Part shown: piece after piece, positions 32,329-40,082 of the stretch
How the letters are laid out: every line of letters starts with the position of its first letter
How positions within the stretch are numbered: position 1 is the first letter of the stretch
Source: Micromonospora arborensis
GTDB lineage: Bacteria; Actinomycetota; Actinomycetes; Mycobacteriales; Micromonosporaceae
Length of the DNA stretch: 64,000 bases
Reading direction: 5' to 3'
Assembly: GCF_003205615.1 (NCBI RefSeq)
Contig: NZ_PYBV01000013.1
Location: 26,190-90,189 of the forward strand
The notes under the pieces: model-generated
The model's input: the letters and a program-made list of their open reading frames with translations, nothing else
Databases searched by the model: none
Told to the model about the DNA's origin: nothing
Position numbers and translations under genes: made by a program

Positions 32329-33309
32329 GTGCCTCCTGCCTCACCCGGCCCGATCATGCGTCGTCGACGGTTGGGCGTAGACCTGCGCCGCCTGCGCGAG
32401 GCTGCGGGCCTCACCGGTGACCAGGTCATCGAACGAATCGGTTGGGCGTCCGCGTCCAAACTGTCCCGCCTGGAGAACGGCCGCAGTCGGCCGGACCCGC
32501 AGGACGTCGGGGTTCTGCTCGACCTCTACGGTGCCGACGCGGCGGTGCAGGAAGAGTTGCTCGCGTTCGCTGAGGCCGGCGACATCAAGGTCTGGTTGAA
32601 GAACTTCCCGGTGATGACGCAGCAGCAGCGCAGCTGGGCCGAGTTGGAGGCGGGCTGCGCGGAGATTTCCGAGTACAACCCGGTGTTGGTGCCGGGCCTG
32701 TTGCAGACCCCCGAGTACGCGCAGGTCCGGATCGTCTCGGCTCGCGAGGTGAGCGCGGGCGCCGGTGAACCGGAGCCTGGCGACGAGCCCGAGACCGAGG
32801 TCCAGGCGCGAATGGCCCGCCAGTCGCTGCTCACCCGGGAGCCACACGCGCCGCGCTACACCGCGGTCCTGGAGGAGGCGGCCCTCGTCGGCCGCCGCGC
32901 CGGGCCGCCGGAGGTGCTGCGCGAGCAACTGGTCCAGCTCTGCCATCTGGCGCAGCTACCCAACGTGACTCTGCACGTACTCCTGCGGGACACCCAGGTG
33001 GGCAATTGGTACCTTCCGCCGACCGCGTTCTCCGTCTACCGGTTCGCCGACCCCCTCGATCCGGAGACATTGGCCATCGAAGGTGGCTTCACCGACGTCA
33101 TGTCGACCGAGGCGATCACGCTAAATAGCTATAAAGTGGTGTTCGAGTGGCTATGCACGGCAGCACTTAGCAAATCGGACACCCTCTCTTGGCTGATCGA
33201 GGCGACGGGGCGGCTGACCGAGGCGGTGCCCCCATCCACAGTGGCGTTCGGGCCGGCAACGGCGCCGACCCAACGCCGCCGTGATTCGGGGCGGCTGACG
33301 GACCGGTGA
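32329..33309 (+). CDS. XRE-family regulator with DUF5753 domain (WhiJ-like)
   Basis: This is a 326-residue protein. The N-terminal helix-turn-helix (RLREAAGLTGDQVIERIGWASASKLSRLENG) is followed by a DUF5753 domain (about residues 105-290, with the typical NPVLVPGLLQTPEYA and MARQSLL segments). Such proteins are abundant in Streptomyces and relatives and are often paired with a small DUF397 protein, as here; WhiJ is the studied example and acts in development. GAGGA lies five bases before the GTG at 32329. The middle loop is an acidic low-complexity stretch (GAGEPEPGDEPETE). Confidence 0.92.
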   Translation: MPPASPGPIMRRRRLGVDLRRLREAAGLTGDQVIERIGWASASKLSRLENGRSRPDPQDVGVLLDLYGADAAVQEELLAFAEAGDIKVWLKNFPVMTQQQRSWAELEAGCAEISEYNPVLVPGLLQTPEYAQVRIVSAREVSAGAGEPEPGDEPETEVQARMARQSLLTREPHAPRYTAVLEEAALVGRRAGPPEVLREQLVQLCHLAQLPNVTLHVLLRDTQVGNWYLPPTAFSVYRFADPLDPETLAIEGGFTDVMSTEAITLNSYKVVFEWLCTAALSKSDTLSWLIEATGRLTEAVPPSTVAFGPATAPTQRRRDSGRLTDR

Positions 33310-33383
33310 TCCACGGGGGACCCTCCGTCGGGGCGTGCGGCACCACTCGTCCCATCGGATCGGTTCACATCAGGAGCAGAACC

Positions 33384-33623
33384 ATGAACGACATCCGCAC
33401 AACGCCGTCCGTCTCCGCCCACTCGTTGGCGGACGCCCCGTGGCGTACCAGCACACGCAGCCAGACCTCCAACTGCGTGGAGGTCGCCCCACTGGCCACC
33501 GGCCCGTCTGCGGTCGCGCTGCGCGACAGCAAGGACCGAGGCGGCCCGGTGCTGTTGTTCAACCGGGCCGGCTGGCTCGGCTTCATCACCGGAGCGAAGA
33601 GTGGCCAGTTCGATCTGAACTGA
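33384..33623 (+). CDS. DUF397 protein, partner of the XRE regulator
   Basis: This 79-residue protein has the DUF397 signature: a Trp-Arg-Thr-Ser start to the core (APWRTSTRSQTSNCVEVAPL), VALRDSKDR, then hydrophobic residues and a closing FITG. AGGAG lies eight bases upstream of the ATG at 33384. It follows the XRE gene by 74 bp. In studied cases the DUF397 protein modulates its XRE partner; the direction of control here is not known. Confidence 0.9.
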   Translation: MNDIRTTPSVSAHSLADAPWRTSTRSQTSNCVEVAPLATGPSAVALRDSKDRGGPVLLFNRAGWLGFITGAKSGQFDLN

Positions 33624-33635
33624 CCCGGTGACCCG

Positions 33636-33669
33636 GACGGGGCCGTCGGCGTATGCCGGCGGCCCCGTC
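33636..33669 (+). terminator. Terminator of the XRE/DUF397 unit
   Basis: GACGGGGCCG (33636-33645) pairs with CGGCCCCGTC (33660-33669), with further GC pairing inside, followed by TCGTTT. It lies 12 bp after the DUF397 stop. Confidence 0.8.
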
Positions 33670-33744
33670 TCGTTTGCCCGCCCACGCCCGCTGAGCAGCC
33701 ATCGGATGATCGGACGAGGCTCAAAACCGATAGGCGCGTTTGCG

Positions 33745-33772
33745 TTGCTGGAATGAACACGCGGCGTAACAT
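33745..33772 (+). promoter_or_regulatory. Candidate promoter of the 91-residue protein gene
   Basis: TTGCTG and TAACAT are separated by 16 bp, about 60 bp ahead of the ATG at 33833. The sequence around it has lower GC than its surroundings. Confidence 0.4.
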
Positions 33773-33832
33773 GGCCCTCGAATACGTGGAACTTCCACAC
33801 TGGCTCATCTCGCGGTTCATCCGGAGACCCTC

Positions 33833-34108
33833 ATGCGGTTCCTGATCGTTCGCACCGACATCCGCACCGTCGCCGACGGGGACATCGCCGCCGCCTGGGC
33901 GGACGGCCATCGACTTCGCGACGAGACGACCACGCCCGAGCCGCGACGGCAGATCGTGCACGCCGAGGACCGGGACGCCGCACTACTGCTGGCCCGCGCC
34001 CTGGCCACGGTCGGCGCGGTCCGCGCCGGCAAGCAACGGGTCAAGGTCCTGCCGCTGAGCGAGCCCCGACCCGCCTTCCGCAACAGACCAGGCCGCACCG
34101 GCCCCTGA
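33833..34108 (+). CDS. Small hypothetical protein (91 residues)
   Basis: This is a 91-residue soluble, basic protein with an alternating beta/alpha pattern (MRFLIVRTDIRTVADGD then EDRDAALLLARALATVGAV). No family is recognised. GGAGA lies six bases before the ATG at 33833, and a promoter-like sequence lies upstream, so it is probably real and independently expressed. An inverted repeat 13 bp after its stop could end the transcript. Confidence 0.6.
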   Translation: MRFLIVRTDIRTVADGDIAAAWADGHRLRDETTTPEPRRQIVHAEDRDAALLLARALATVGAVRAGKQRVKVLPLSEPRPAFRNRPGRTGP

Positions 34109-34121
34109 TTGCACCGGACGT

Positions 34122-34178
34122 CCGTCGTGGTCGGACCGGCTCCCCCGCCGCGTTACTCGCACCCGCCGACCACGACGG
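34122..34178. repeat. 13-bp inverted repeat between convergent genes
   Basis: CCGTCGTGGTCGG (34122-34134) and its exact complement (34166-34178) enclose a 31-nt loop. It is a likely bidirectional terminator between the small hypothetical gene and nudC. It lacks GATC, unlike the dispersed elements. Confidence 0.65.
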
Positions 34179-34235
34179 CCCGTGTTCCCGGCCCGTGACC
34201 GCCGCGGCAACGGCGGCCACGGGTCGGGACCGTGC

Positions 34236-35195
34236 TCACCGGTCGGCGTCCACCCAGCCGTCCAGCCAACGGTGGATGAGAAACAGCGCGATCGACGACG
34301 GTGGCGGCAGGATCAGCCGGGCCCCGTCGCCCACGTCCACCGTCTGCCCGGCCAGCGCCGCACCGATCTCCCGGCGGGAGAACCACCGGGCGTACGCGAT
34401 CTCGGACGGGTCGACCTGCACCGGATCGGTCGGGTCCGCGGTGGCCAGGAAGCCGAGCATCAGCGAACCGGGGAAAGGCCACGCCTGGCTGCCCACGTAC
34501 CCGATGCGCTCGACGGCGATGCCCACCTCCTCGCGGACCTCGCGCAGCACGGCGGCCTCCGCCGACTCGCCCGGCTCGACATAGCCGGCCAGGCAGGAGT
34601 AGCGCCGACCACCCGGGGTGCCCGGCCAACTGGCGTTGTTGCCGAGCAGGCAGCGCCCGTCCGGGCCGTCCACGCCGTCGTGCACCAGCACGATCATCGC
34701 CGGATCGGTACGCGGCCAGATCCGCCCACCGTTGCGGTCCACCCGGGACCAACCGGCCTCGTCCATCGCGGTCGGTGCCCCGCTGCTCGTCGAGTAGCCG
34801 TGCCGGGTGTGCCAGTTCACCAGCGCCAGCGCGGTGGTGAAGATGCCGGCCTCCCGGTCGGCGAGCAGGTGACCCACCTCGCGCAGGTTGACCGCCCGGG
34901 TCCCCGGTAGCTCCGGCAGCGGCGCGTCGACCGCGAAGACCGGCACCCCGTCCGGCTCGACACCGAGGAACATCGCCGTCGACTCGGACCCGGCGGGCAC
35001 ATCCGCCGAGCCGAACAGCACCAACGCCGGAGGCGACGTGCCCGCACGGGCCAGCGTCCGCCCCTCGTTGGTCGAGTCGAGCAGCAGCACCCGGGCACGC
35101 AGCCACGCCTCGGTCAACCACTGCGCGTCACCCCGCCGGTGTGCCGCCCGATCCAGCGTGGTCCGGGCCAACGGCGGCGCCGCCTCCCCGCTCAC
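34236..35195 (-). CDS. nudC: NAD+ diphosphatase (NudC-type Nudix hydrolase) lacking zinc cysteines
   Basis: This is a 319-residue NudC-type hydrolase, which cleaves NAD(H) to NMN(H) and AMP and, in other bacteria, removes NAD caps from RNA. The Nudix box is intact (GYVEPGESAEAAVLREVREEVGI) and the downstream SQAWPFPGS corresponds to the NudC signature SQPWPFPxS with one change. The zinc ribbon that normally precedes the Nudix domain (two CxxC pairs) has no cysteine; the matching stretch reads WHTRHGYSTSSGAPT. The GTG start overlaps the end of the M16 gene by four bases. The mycobacterial homologue Rv3199c has the same place between mycoredoxin and adnB. Confidence 0.9.
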   Translation of the reverse strand: MSGEAAPPLARTTLDRAAHRRGDAQWLTEAWLRARVLLLDSTNEGRTLARAGTSPPALVLFGSADVPAGSESTAMFLGVEPDGVPVFAVDAPLPELPGTRAVNLREVGHLLADREAGIFTTALALVNWHTRHGYSTSSGAPTAMDEAGWSRVDRNGGRIWPRTDPAMIVLVHDGVDGPDGRCLLGNNASWPGTPGGRRYSCLAGYVEPGESAEAAVLREVREEVGIAVERIGYVGSQAWPFPGSLMLGFLATADPTDPVQVDPSEIAYARWFSRREIGAALAGQTVDVGDGARLILPPPSSIALFLIHRWLDGWVDADR

Positions 35196-36544
35196 GACAA
35201 CGGCTCGGTGTGGACGGTGGTCAGCGCGGACAGCCCCGGCGTGACCCGCTCTGCGTCGCCGAGCACCACGATCGCCGCACGGGCCGGCGCAAGGTATCGG
35301 GCCGCCGCCTGCGCGACGTCATCGATGCTCGCCTTCGCCAGCCTCGCCGCGTACTCGGCGAGGAAGTCCAGGCGCAGCCCGTTGCCCGCGTACGCGCTGG
35401 TCAACGCCGCCAACCCGGCCTGGGTCGACATGCCGAGCTGGAGGGTGCCCAGGGCGTACTGACGGGCCTGCTCCAACTCCTCCGGCTTCGGCGGCAGCGA
35501 CGCCAGCCGACCCAGCTCGTACGTCGTCTCGAGCAACGCCGGGCCGGTCACCTCGGTGGCCACCTCGGCGGCGGCGACCAGCACCGACCCGGCGACCGAG
35601 TGCTCGATCCCCGAGTGCGGGCCGTACGTGTAGCCCTTGTCCTCGCGGATGTTCTCCACCCACCGGGAGGAGAAGTAGCCGCCGAAGATCAGGTTGGCCA
35701 GTTGCAGCGGGGCGTGGTCGGGGTCCGTGCGGGACACCGCCGGAAGCGCGATCCGCAGCGAGGACTGCACCGAGCCGGGCCGGTCGACCAACAGCAGGGG
35801 CCCCGGCTCCAGCGGCGGGGTCGCCGGCAACTCGGCGGTGCGCCCAGCGCCCGCCCAACCGCCGAGGGCGCGCTCGGCCGCGTCCAGGGCCTTCTCCGGC
35901 TGCACGTCGCCGACCAGCACCAACTGCGCACCGGCCGGGTGAACACGCTCCGAGTGCAGGGTGCGCAGCGCCGCCGGCCGGACGGCGCGGATCTGGCCGG
36001 GCTCCGGGGTCTGGGTCGCGTACGGGTGCCGGCCGTAGACCCGCTTCAGCAGCGCCTCTCGGGCCAGGTGCGCCGGCTGACTCTGCGCCACCTGGATCCG
36101 GTCGACAAGTCGGTCCCGTTCGGTGGCCACCTCGTCGCTGGGATAGCTGGCGCTGGTCAGCACCTCGGCCAACAGCTCCAGCATCCGGTCCAGACCAGTG
36201 ACCAGGCCGGCACCGGAGAGCATCAGCCGGTCCGGGTCGACGCCCGCGGAGAGCCCGCCACCCACCTTCTGCAACTCGGCGGCGATCTGCACGCTGGTCA
36301 TCGACTCGGTGCCGGACAACATGGTCTGCGAGAGCATCGCACCGCGGGCCAGGTGGACCCGACCGAACGGGACCCAGAGCCGCAACTCGACCAGGGGCAC
36401 GGCGGGCCGGCGTACGGCGATCACGGTGAGGCCGTTGCGCAGCGTGCGCTCGGCCTGCTTGGGCACCTTGAGCTTGCGGGTCGGGCCGAGCGGGGGCAGC
36501 GTTCGTGGCCCGGCGGAAGCGGTGGTGGCAGTAGCAGTGCTCAT
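35192..36544 (-). CDS. M16-family peptidase-like subunit (catalytically inactive half)
   Basis: This 450-residue M16 (pitrilysin/MPP-like) protein lacks the HxxEH zinc motif. The expected region reads ARGAMLSQTMLSGTE, so it should be the non-catalytic partner. The C-terminal M16 domain is conserved, including the substrate-binding RxxxPYxYG-like segment (RWVENIREDKGYTYGPHSG). It overlaps the upstream catalytic gene by four bases (ATGA) and nudC downstream by four bases (GTGA), so the three genes are one tightly coupled operon. The heterodimer probably degrades peptides; location cannot be decided, and no signal peptide is seen. Confidence 0.9.
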   Translation of the reverse strand: MSTATATTASAGPRTLPPLGPTRKLKVPKQAERTLRNGLTVIAVRRPAVPLVELRLWVPFGRVHLARGAMLSQTMLSGTESMTSVQIAAELQKVGGGLSAGVDPDRLMLSGAGLVTGLDRMLELLAEVLTSASYPSDEVATERDRLVDRIQVAQSQPAHLAREALLKRVYGRHPYATQTPEPGQIRAVRPAALRTLHSERVHPAGAQLVLVGDVQPEKALDAAERALGGWAGAGRTAELPATPPLEPGPLLLVDRPGSVQSSLRIALPAVSRTDPDHAPLQLANLIFGGYFSSRWVENIREDKGYTYGPHSGIEHSVAGSVLVAAAEVATEVTGPALLETTYELGRLASLPPKPEELEQARQYALGTLQLGMSTQAGLAALTSAYAGNGLRLDFLAEYAARLAKASIDDVAQAAARYLAPARAAIVVLGDAERVTPGLSALTTVHTEPLS

Positions 36545-37851
36545 CGGGCGCCTCCGGCAATGACCTCGATCGCGGCCCGGCGCTCCGGGCGCAGGGTGGC
36601 CGCGGCGGCCCGGACCTGCTCCTCGGTGACCTCGCCGACCAGCCGGGGCAGCTCGTTGAGCAGGCCCGGTTCGCCGCGTTGCTGCTCCAGCACCGCCATC
36701 CGCAGCGCCCGGCCGAGCACCGCGTCGGTGTCCCGTAGCAGGTGGGTCGCCATCCGGGCCTGGGTACGGGCCAGCTCGCCGTCGGTCAACCCGTCGCTGG
36801 CCAGCCGGTCCAGCTCCTCGTCGATGGTGCGCAGCACCTTGTCCACGTCTCCCCCGGGTGGCAGGTGCGCCTGCAACAGCAGTGCGGTGGGATCGCGTAC
36901 GTCGAACGGGTCGCCCATGAAGCCGAGGTAACCGCCGAGGCTGGTCACCGTGCGGTCACGCTGCACCAGGCGCTCGACCAGCCGCGACGCGTCGCCGTCG
37001 GTGAGCACCTCGGCCAGCACCACGTACGGCAGGTAGCCGGCGAAGTCGGTGATCGGGTCGGGCACCCGCCAGGCGCCGGCCACCGCCGGCAGCGGTGCCA
37101 GGGCATCGGTGTACGAGGTACGCCGCTCGGCGGTCAGGTCGGGCTCGGTGAAGTCGGGCCGCTGCGGAGCCGGCCGGGCCGGGACGTCGCCGAAGTGGCG
37201 GTTGACCAGTTCGGTCGCCTCGGCCACGTCGATGTCACCGCTGACGGCGAGGACCGCGTTGCCGCTGGCGTAGTAGCGGCGGAAGAAGTCGGCGGCGTCG
37301 GCGACGGTCGCCGACTCCAGATCGTCGAAGGAGCCGTAGCCGTCGTGCGCGTTCGGGAAGGTGTCGAACATGACCGGCGGCAGGGTCAGCCAGGGGAAGC
37401 CGCCGTACGGCCGGTTGAGGACGTTGACCCGGATCTCCTCCTTGACCACGTCGACCTGGTTGCGCAGGTTCTCCTCGGTCAGCCGGGGGCCGCGCATCCG
37501 GTCCGCCTCCAGGAACAGCGCGCGTTCCAGCGCGTTGCTCGGCAGCGTCTCGAAGTAGTCGGTGTAGTCCAGGTGGGTGGAGCCGTTGAAGGTGCCACCG
37601 GCACCCTGCACATGCCGGAAGTGGGCCAGCTTCTCCAGGTTTTCCGAGCCCTGGAACATCAGGTGCTCGAAGAGATGGGCGAAGCCGGTGCGCCCCTCCG
37701 GCTCGGAACGGATGCCGACGTCGTAGACGACCGCCACCCCGATCACCGGTGCACTGCGATCGGGGGTGAGCACCACCCGCAGGCCGTTGTCGAGGGTGAA
37801 CCGCTCGACCGGATACTTCGTCGCTGGAATTCTGGATCTCCGCGCCGCCAC
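36541..37851 (-). CDS. M16-family zinc metallopeptidase (catalytic subunit)
   Basis: This is a 436-residue M16 peptidase with the inverted zinc motif HLFEH near residue 60 and the distal glutamate in the E-x6-E-type segment VDVVKEEIRVN. It pairs with the inactive M16 protein encoded just downstream (four-base ATGA overlap). Together they resemble bacterial two-subunit M16 peptidases related to mitochondrial processing peptidase. No signal peptide is visible, so a cytoplasmic location is likely. The start at 37851 gives the normal N-terminus (PVERFTLDNGLRVVLTPD). Confidence 0.93.
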   Translation of the reverse strand: MAARRSRIPATKYPVERFTLDNGLRVVLTPDRSAPVIGVAVVYDVGIRSEPEGRTGFAHLFEHLMFQGSENLEKLAHFRHVQGAGGTFNGSTHLDYTDYFETLPSNALERALFLEADRMRGPRLTEENLRNQVDVVKEEIRVNVLNRPYGGFPWLTLPPVMFDTFPNAHDGYGSFDDLESATVADAADFFRRYYASGNAVLAVSGDIDVAEATELVNRHFGDVPARPAPQRPDFTEPDLTAERRTSYTDALAPLPAVAGAWRVPDPITDFAGYLPYVVLAEVLTDGDASRLVERLVQRDRTVTSLGGYLGFMGDPFDVRDPTALLLQAHLPPGGDVDKVLRTIDEELDRLASDGLTDGELARTQARMATHLLRDTDAVLGRALRMAVLEQQRGEPGLLNELPRLVGEVTEEQVRAAAATLRPERRAAIEVIAGGAR

Positions 37852-37861
37852 GGAACCGACC

Positions 37862-38111
37862 CTAGCGCGTCGGCACCGCCGCCACCCGCGACCTCCCCGG
37901 AGCCGCCGCCACCGGGGCGGTGACCAGGGGCAGCACCTCGGCGCCGACCCGCTCGGCCTCCTCCCGGTGCGGCCACCCGGAGAGGACGAATTCGTCGACG
38001 CCGAGCGAGGCGTACTCGTCGATCCGGGCCGCGACCTCGGCGTAGCTGCCGACCAGCGCGGTGCCGGCGCCCTCGCGGACCAGGCCGACGCCGCCTCCCT
38101 GCCCGTGCCCT
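37862..38111 (-). pseudogene. 3' remnant of an alkanesulfonate monooxygenase (SsuD-like)
   Basis: The bottom-strand frame ending at 37862 reads [15 protein letters not shown], then [20 protein letters not shown] and [17 protein letters not shown], which is the C-terminal end of the LLM-class FMNH2-dependent monooxygenase SsuD. Only about 80 residues of some 370 are left. Upstream of about 38112 the sequence is suddenly the ssuA promoter region, so the N-terminal 75 percent was deleted. The frame could only be opened by an ATG inside the ssu regulatory region. It lies just after the M16 operon start, divergent from ssuABC, which supports a once complete sulfonate locus. Confidence 0.75.
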
Positions 38112-38119
38112 AGCAAGCT

Positions 38120-38132
38120 GGTAGGAAATACC
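38120..38132. promoter_or_regulatory. GGTA-N5-TACC site upstream of ssuA
   Basis: The text GGTAGGAAATACC is a short palindrome whose TAGGAA-TAC core recurs in the perfect palindrome 70 bp downstream. It is a candidate second binding site for the same regulator. Confidence 0.45.
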
Positions 38133-38172
38133 GACATATCTGAGACGCGGCTTCCCGTCATCTGGACGGACC

Positions 38173-38221
38173 TTGACGCTGACCAGCGCCTGGCCCACTC
38201 TTCCTACCAACTAAGTAGGAA
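38173..38221 (+). promoter_or_regulatory. ssu promoter with perfect 21-bp operator palindrome
   Basis: A -35-like TTGACG (38173-38178) is followed about 18 bp later by the palindrome TTCCTAC-N7-GTAGGAA (38201-38221), which would cover the -10 and start region. The arms are perfect over seven bases. The obvious candidate protein is the Rrf2 regulator encoded at the end of the ssu operon. Confidence 0.6.
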
Positions 38222-38241
38222 TACTGCGGATTGGATGGACG

Positions 38242-39306
38242 ATGAGACGGCTCCCCCTGCGCCGGTTGGTCACCCTGGCCACCCTCACCGCCGTCGGCGC
38301 GGCGACCCTCGGCAGCACCGCCGCGTGCGGCGACGACAGCGACGGCACGGGTGGCAGCTCCGGCCCGGTGACGCTGCGTCTCGGCTACTTCCCCAACATC
38401 ACCCACGCGCCGGCGGTCGTCGGCGTGGAGAAGGGCATCTTCGCCGAGAAGCTCGGTGCCGACGTCAAGCTGGACCCGAAGACCTTCAACGCCGGCCCGG
38501 AGGCCATCGAGGCCGTCTTCTCCGGCGCGTTGGACGCCACCTACATCGGTCCGAACCCGACCGTGAACGCCTTCTCCAAGTCCAAGGGGGAGGCCGTCCG
38601 GGTCATCTCCGGCGCGGCCTCCGGCGGCGTGGCGCTGGTCGTCAAGCCCGCCATCACGGGCGTGCAGGACCTGAAGGGCAAGAAGATCGCCACCCCGCAG
38701 CTGGGCAACACCCAGGACGTGGCGATCCGGTACTGGCTCAAGCAGCAGGGTCTGACCACCACCAAGGAGGGTGGTGGCGACGTCAAGATCGTCCCGCAGC
38801 AGAACGCCCAGACCCTGGAGACGTTCCGAAGCGGCGCGATCGACGGCGCCTGGGTGCCCGAGCCGTTCGTCTCGCAACTCCTGAACGCCGGCGGCAAGCT
38901 GCTCGTCGACGAGCGCGACCTCTGGCCGGACAAGAAGTTCGTCATCACCAACCTGCTGGTCAGCACGAAGTTCCTCAAGGCACACCCGGACGTGGTGCAG
39001 AAGCTGGTCGACGGCCAGGTGGCCGCCAACGAGTTCGTCAACACCAAGCCCGACGAGGCCCAGCAGGCCATCTCCGATGCGATCGGCAAGATCACCGGAA
39101 AGCCGCTGGACCTGAAGCTGATCAAGCAGGCGTGGCCGACGTTGGAATTCACCAACGACCCGATCCCCTCCTCCCTCAAGGCCGGTCTCGACCACGCCGT
39201 CGAGGTCAAGCTGACCGACCCGGTCGACCTCAAGGGCCTGTACGACCTCAAGTACCTCAACAACGCGCTCAAGGCGGCTGGCAAGCCCGAGGTCGTCCAG
39301 CCATGA
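38242..39306 (+). CDS. ssuA: Sulfonate/nitrate-type ABC transporter substrate-binding lipoprotein
   Basis: This is a 354-residue periplasmic-binding protein of the SsuA/TauA/NitT class. A basic start, a hydrophobic stretch and a Cys at about residue 29 (LGSTAAC) indicate a lipoprotein. The mature part begins VTLRLGYFPNITHAPAVVG, typical of the class, and contains YIGPNPTVNAF and GAWVPEPF. It should bind an aliphatic sulfonate; the ssuD remnant next door supports sulfonate rather than nitrate or a thiamine precursor. Its stop overlaps the ATG of ssuB by four bases. Confidence 0.88.
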   Translation: MRRLPLRRLVTLATLTAVGAATLGSTAACGDDSDGTGGSSGPVTLRLGYFPNITHAPAVVGVEKGIFAEKLGADVKLDPKTFNAGPEAIEAVFSGALDATYIGPNPTVNAFSKSKGEAVRVISGAASGGVALVVKPAITGVQDLKGKKIATPQLGNTQDVAIRYWLKQQGLTTTKEGGGDVKIVPQQNAQTLETFRSGAIDGAWVPEPFVSQLLNAGGKLLVDERDLWPDKKFVITNLLVSTKFLKAHPDVVQKLVDGQVAANEFVNTKPDEAQQAISDAIGKITGKPLDLKLIKQAWPTLEFTNDPIPSSLKAGLDHAVEVKLTDPVDLKGLYDLKYLNNALKAAGKPEVVQP

Positions 39307-40082
39307 CGTCGACCACGACGACACCGGGAAGCGCGACCACCGCGGTCGCGCTCTCCGGCGTGACCAAGGTGTACGGGCGCGGGGCGAACGCCGTCCTGGC
39401 CCTGGACGGTGTGTCGCTGGACGTCGCGCCCGGCGAGTTCGTCTGCCTGGTCGGCGCGTCCGGCTGCGGCAAGAGCACCCTGCTCAACCTGGTCGCCGGG
39501 CTGGACCGGGTCAGTGGTGGACAGATCACCCTGGCCGGCGACGCCAACCCGGGCCTGATGTTCCAGGAGCCGGCGCTCTTCCCGTGGCTGACCGTCGACG
39601 CCAACGTGGAGGTGCCGCTGAAGCTCCGCCGGCTGCCCCGGGCCGAGCGCCGCGAACGGGTCGCCGAGCTGCTGCGCACGGTGCACCTGGCCGACTTCGG
39701 CCGCAAGCGCCCGCACGAGCTCTCCGGCGGCATGCGGCAGCGGGTCGCACTGGCCCGCACCCTGGCCCTGGAAACCCCGGTGCTGCTGATGGACGAGCCG
39801 TTCGGCGCGCTGGACGCGATGACCCGCGACATCCTGCACGACGAGCTGGAGCGGATCTGGTCCGAACGCAAGCTCTCGGTGCTCTTCGTCACGCACAACG
39901 TCCGCGAGGCCGCCCGACTGGCCGACCGGATCATCCTGCTCTCCAGCCGCCCCGGCCGGATCATCTACTCCACCGAGGTGGACATCCCGCGCCCGCGGCG
40001 GATCGACTCCCCCGAGGTCGCCGCCATCGCCGCCGAGGTCACCGAGCGGCTCCGTACGGAGGTGGGCCGCCATGGCCAGTGA
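39303..40082 (+). CDS. ssuB: Sulfonate ABC transporter ATP-binding protein
   Basis: This is a 259-residue ABC ATPase with Walker A GASGCGKST, Q-loop FQEPALFPW, signature LSGGMRQRVALART, Walker B VLLMDEPFGALD and switch His in FVTHNV. The FQEP-LFPW wording and the MDEPFGALDAMTR stretch are typical of the SsuB/TauB/NitD group. The ATGA overlap with ssuA and an 11-bp overlap with the permease gene make this a single transcription unit. Confidence 0.92.
   Translation: MTSTTTTPGSATTAVALSGVTKVYGRGANAVLALDGVSLDVAPGEFVCLVGASGCGKSTLLNLVAGLDRVSGGQITLAGDANPGLMFQEPALFPWLTVDANVEVPLKLRRLPRAERRERVAELLRTVHLADFGRKRPHELSGGMRQRVALARTLALETPVLLMDEPFGALDAMTRDILHDELERIWSERKLSVLFVTHNVREAARLADRIILLSSRPGRIIYSTEVDIPRPRRIDSPEVAAIAAEVTERLRTEVGRHGQ

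Noticed and set aside
32329..33623. Toxin-antitoxin system formed by the XRE and DUF397 proteins
   Set aside because: The XRE protein has the DUF5753 architecture of developmental regulators and neither protein shows a toxin fold. Regulator plus modulator is the better reading.
34122..34178. Member of the GATC-ended hairpin family
   Set aside because: The 13-bp inverted repeat has no GATC and an unusually long loop for its stem, so it is treated as an ordinary terminator candidate.
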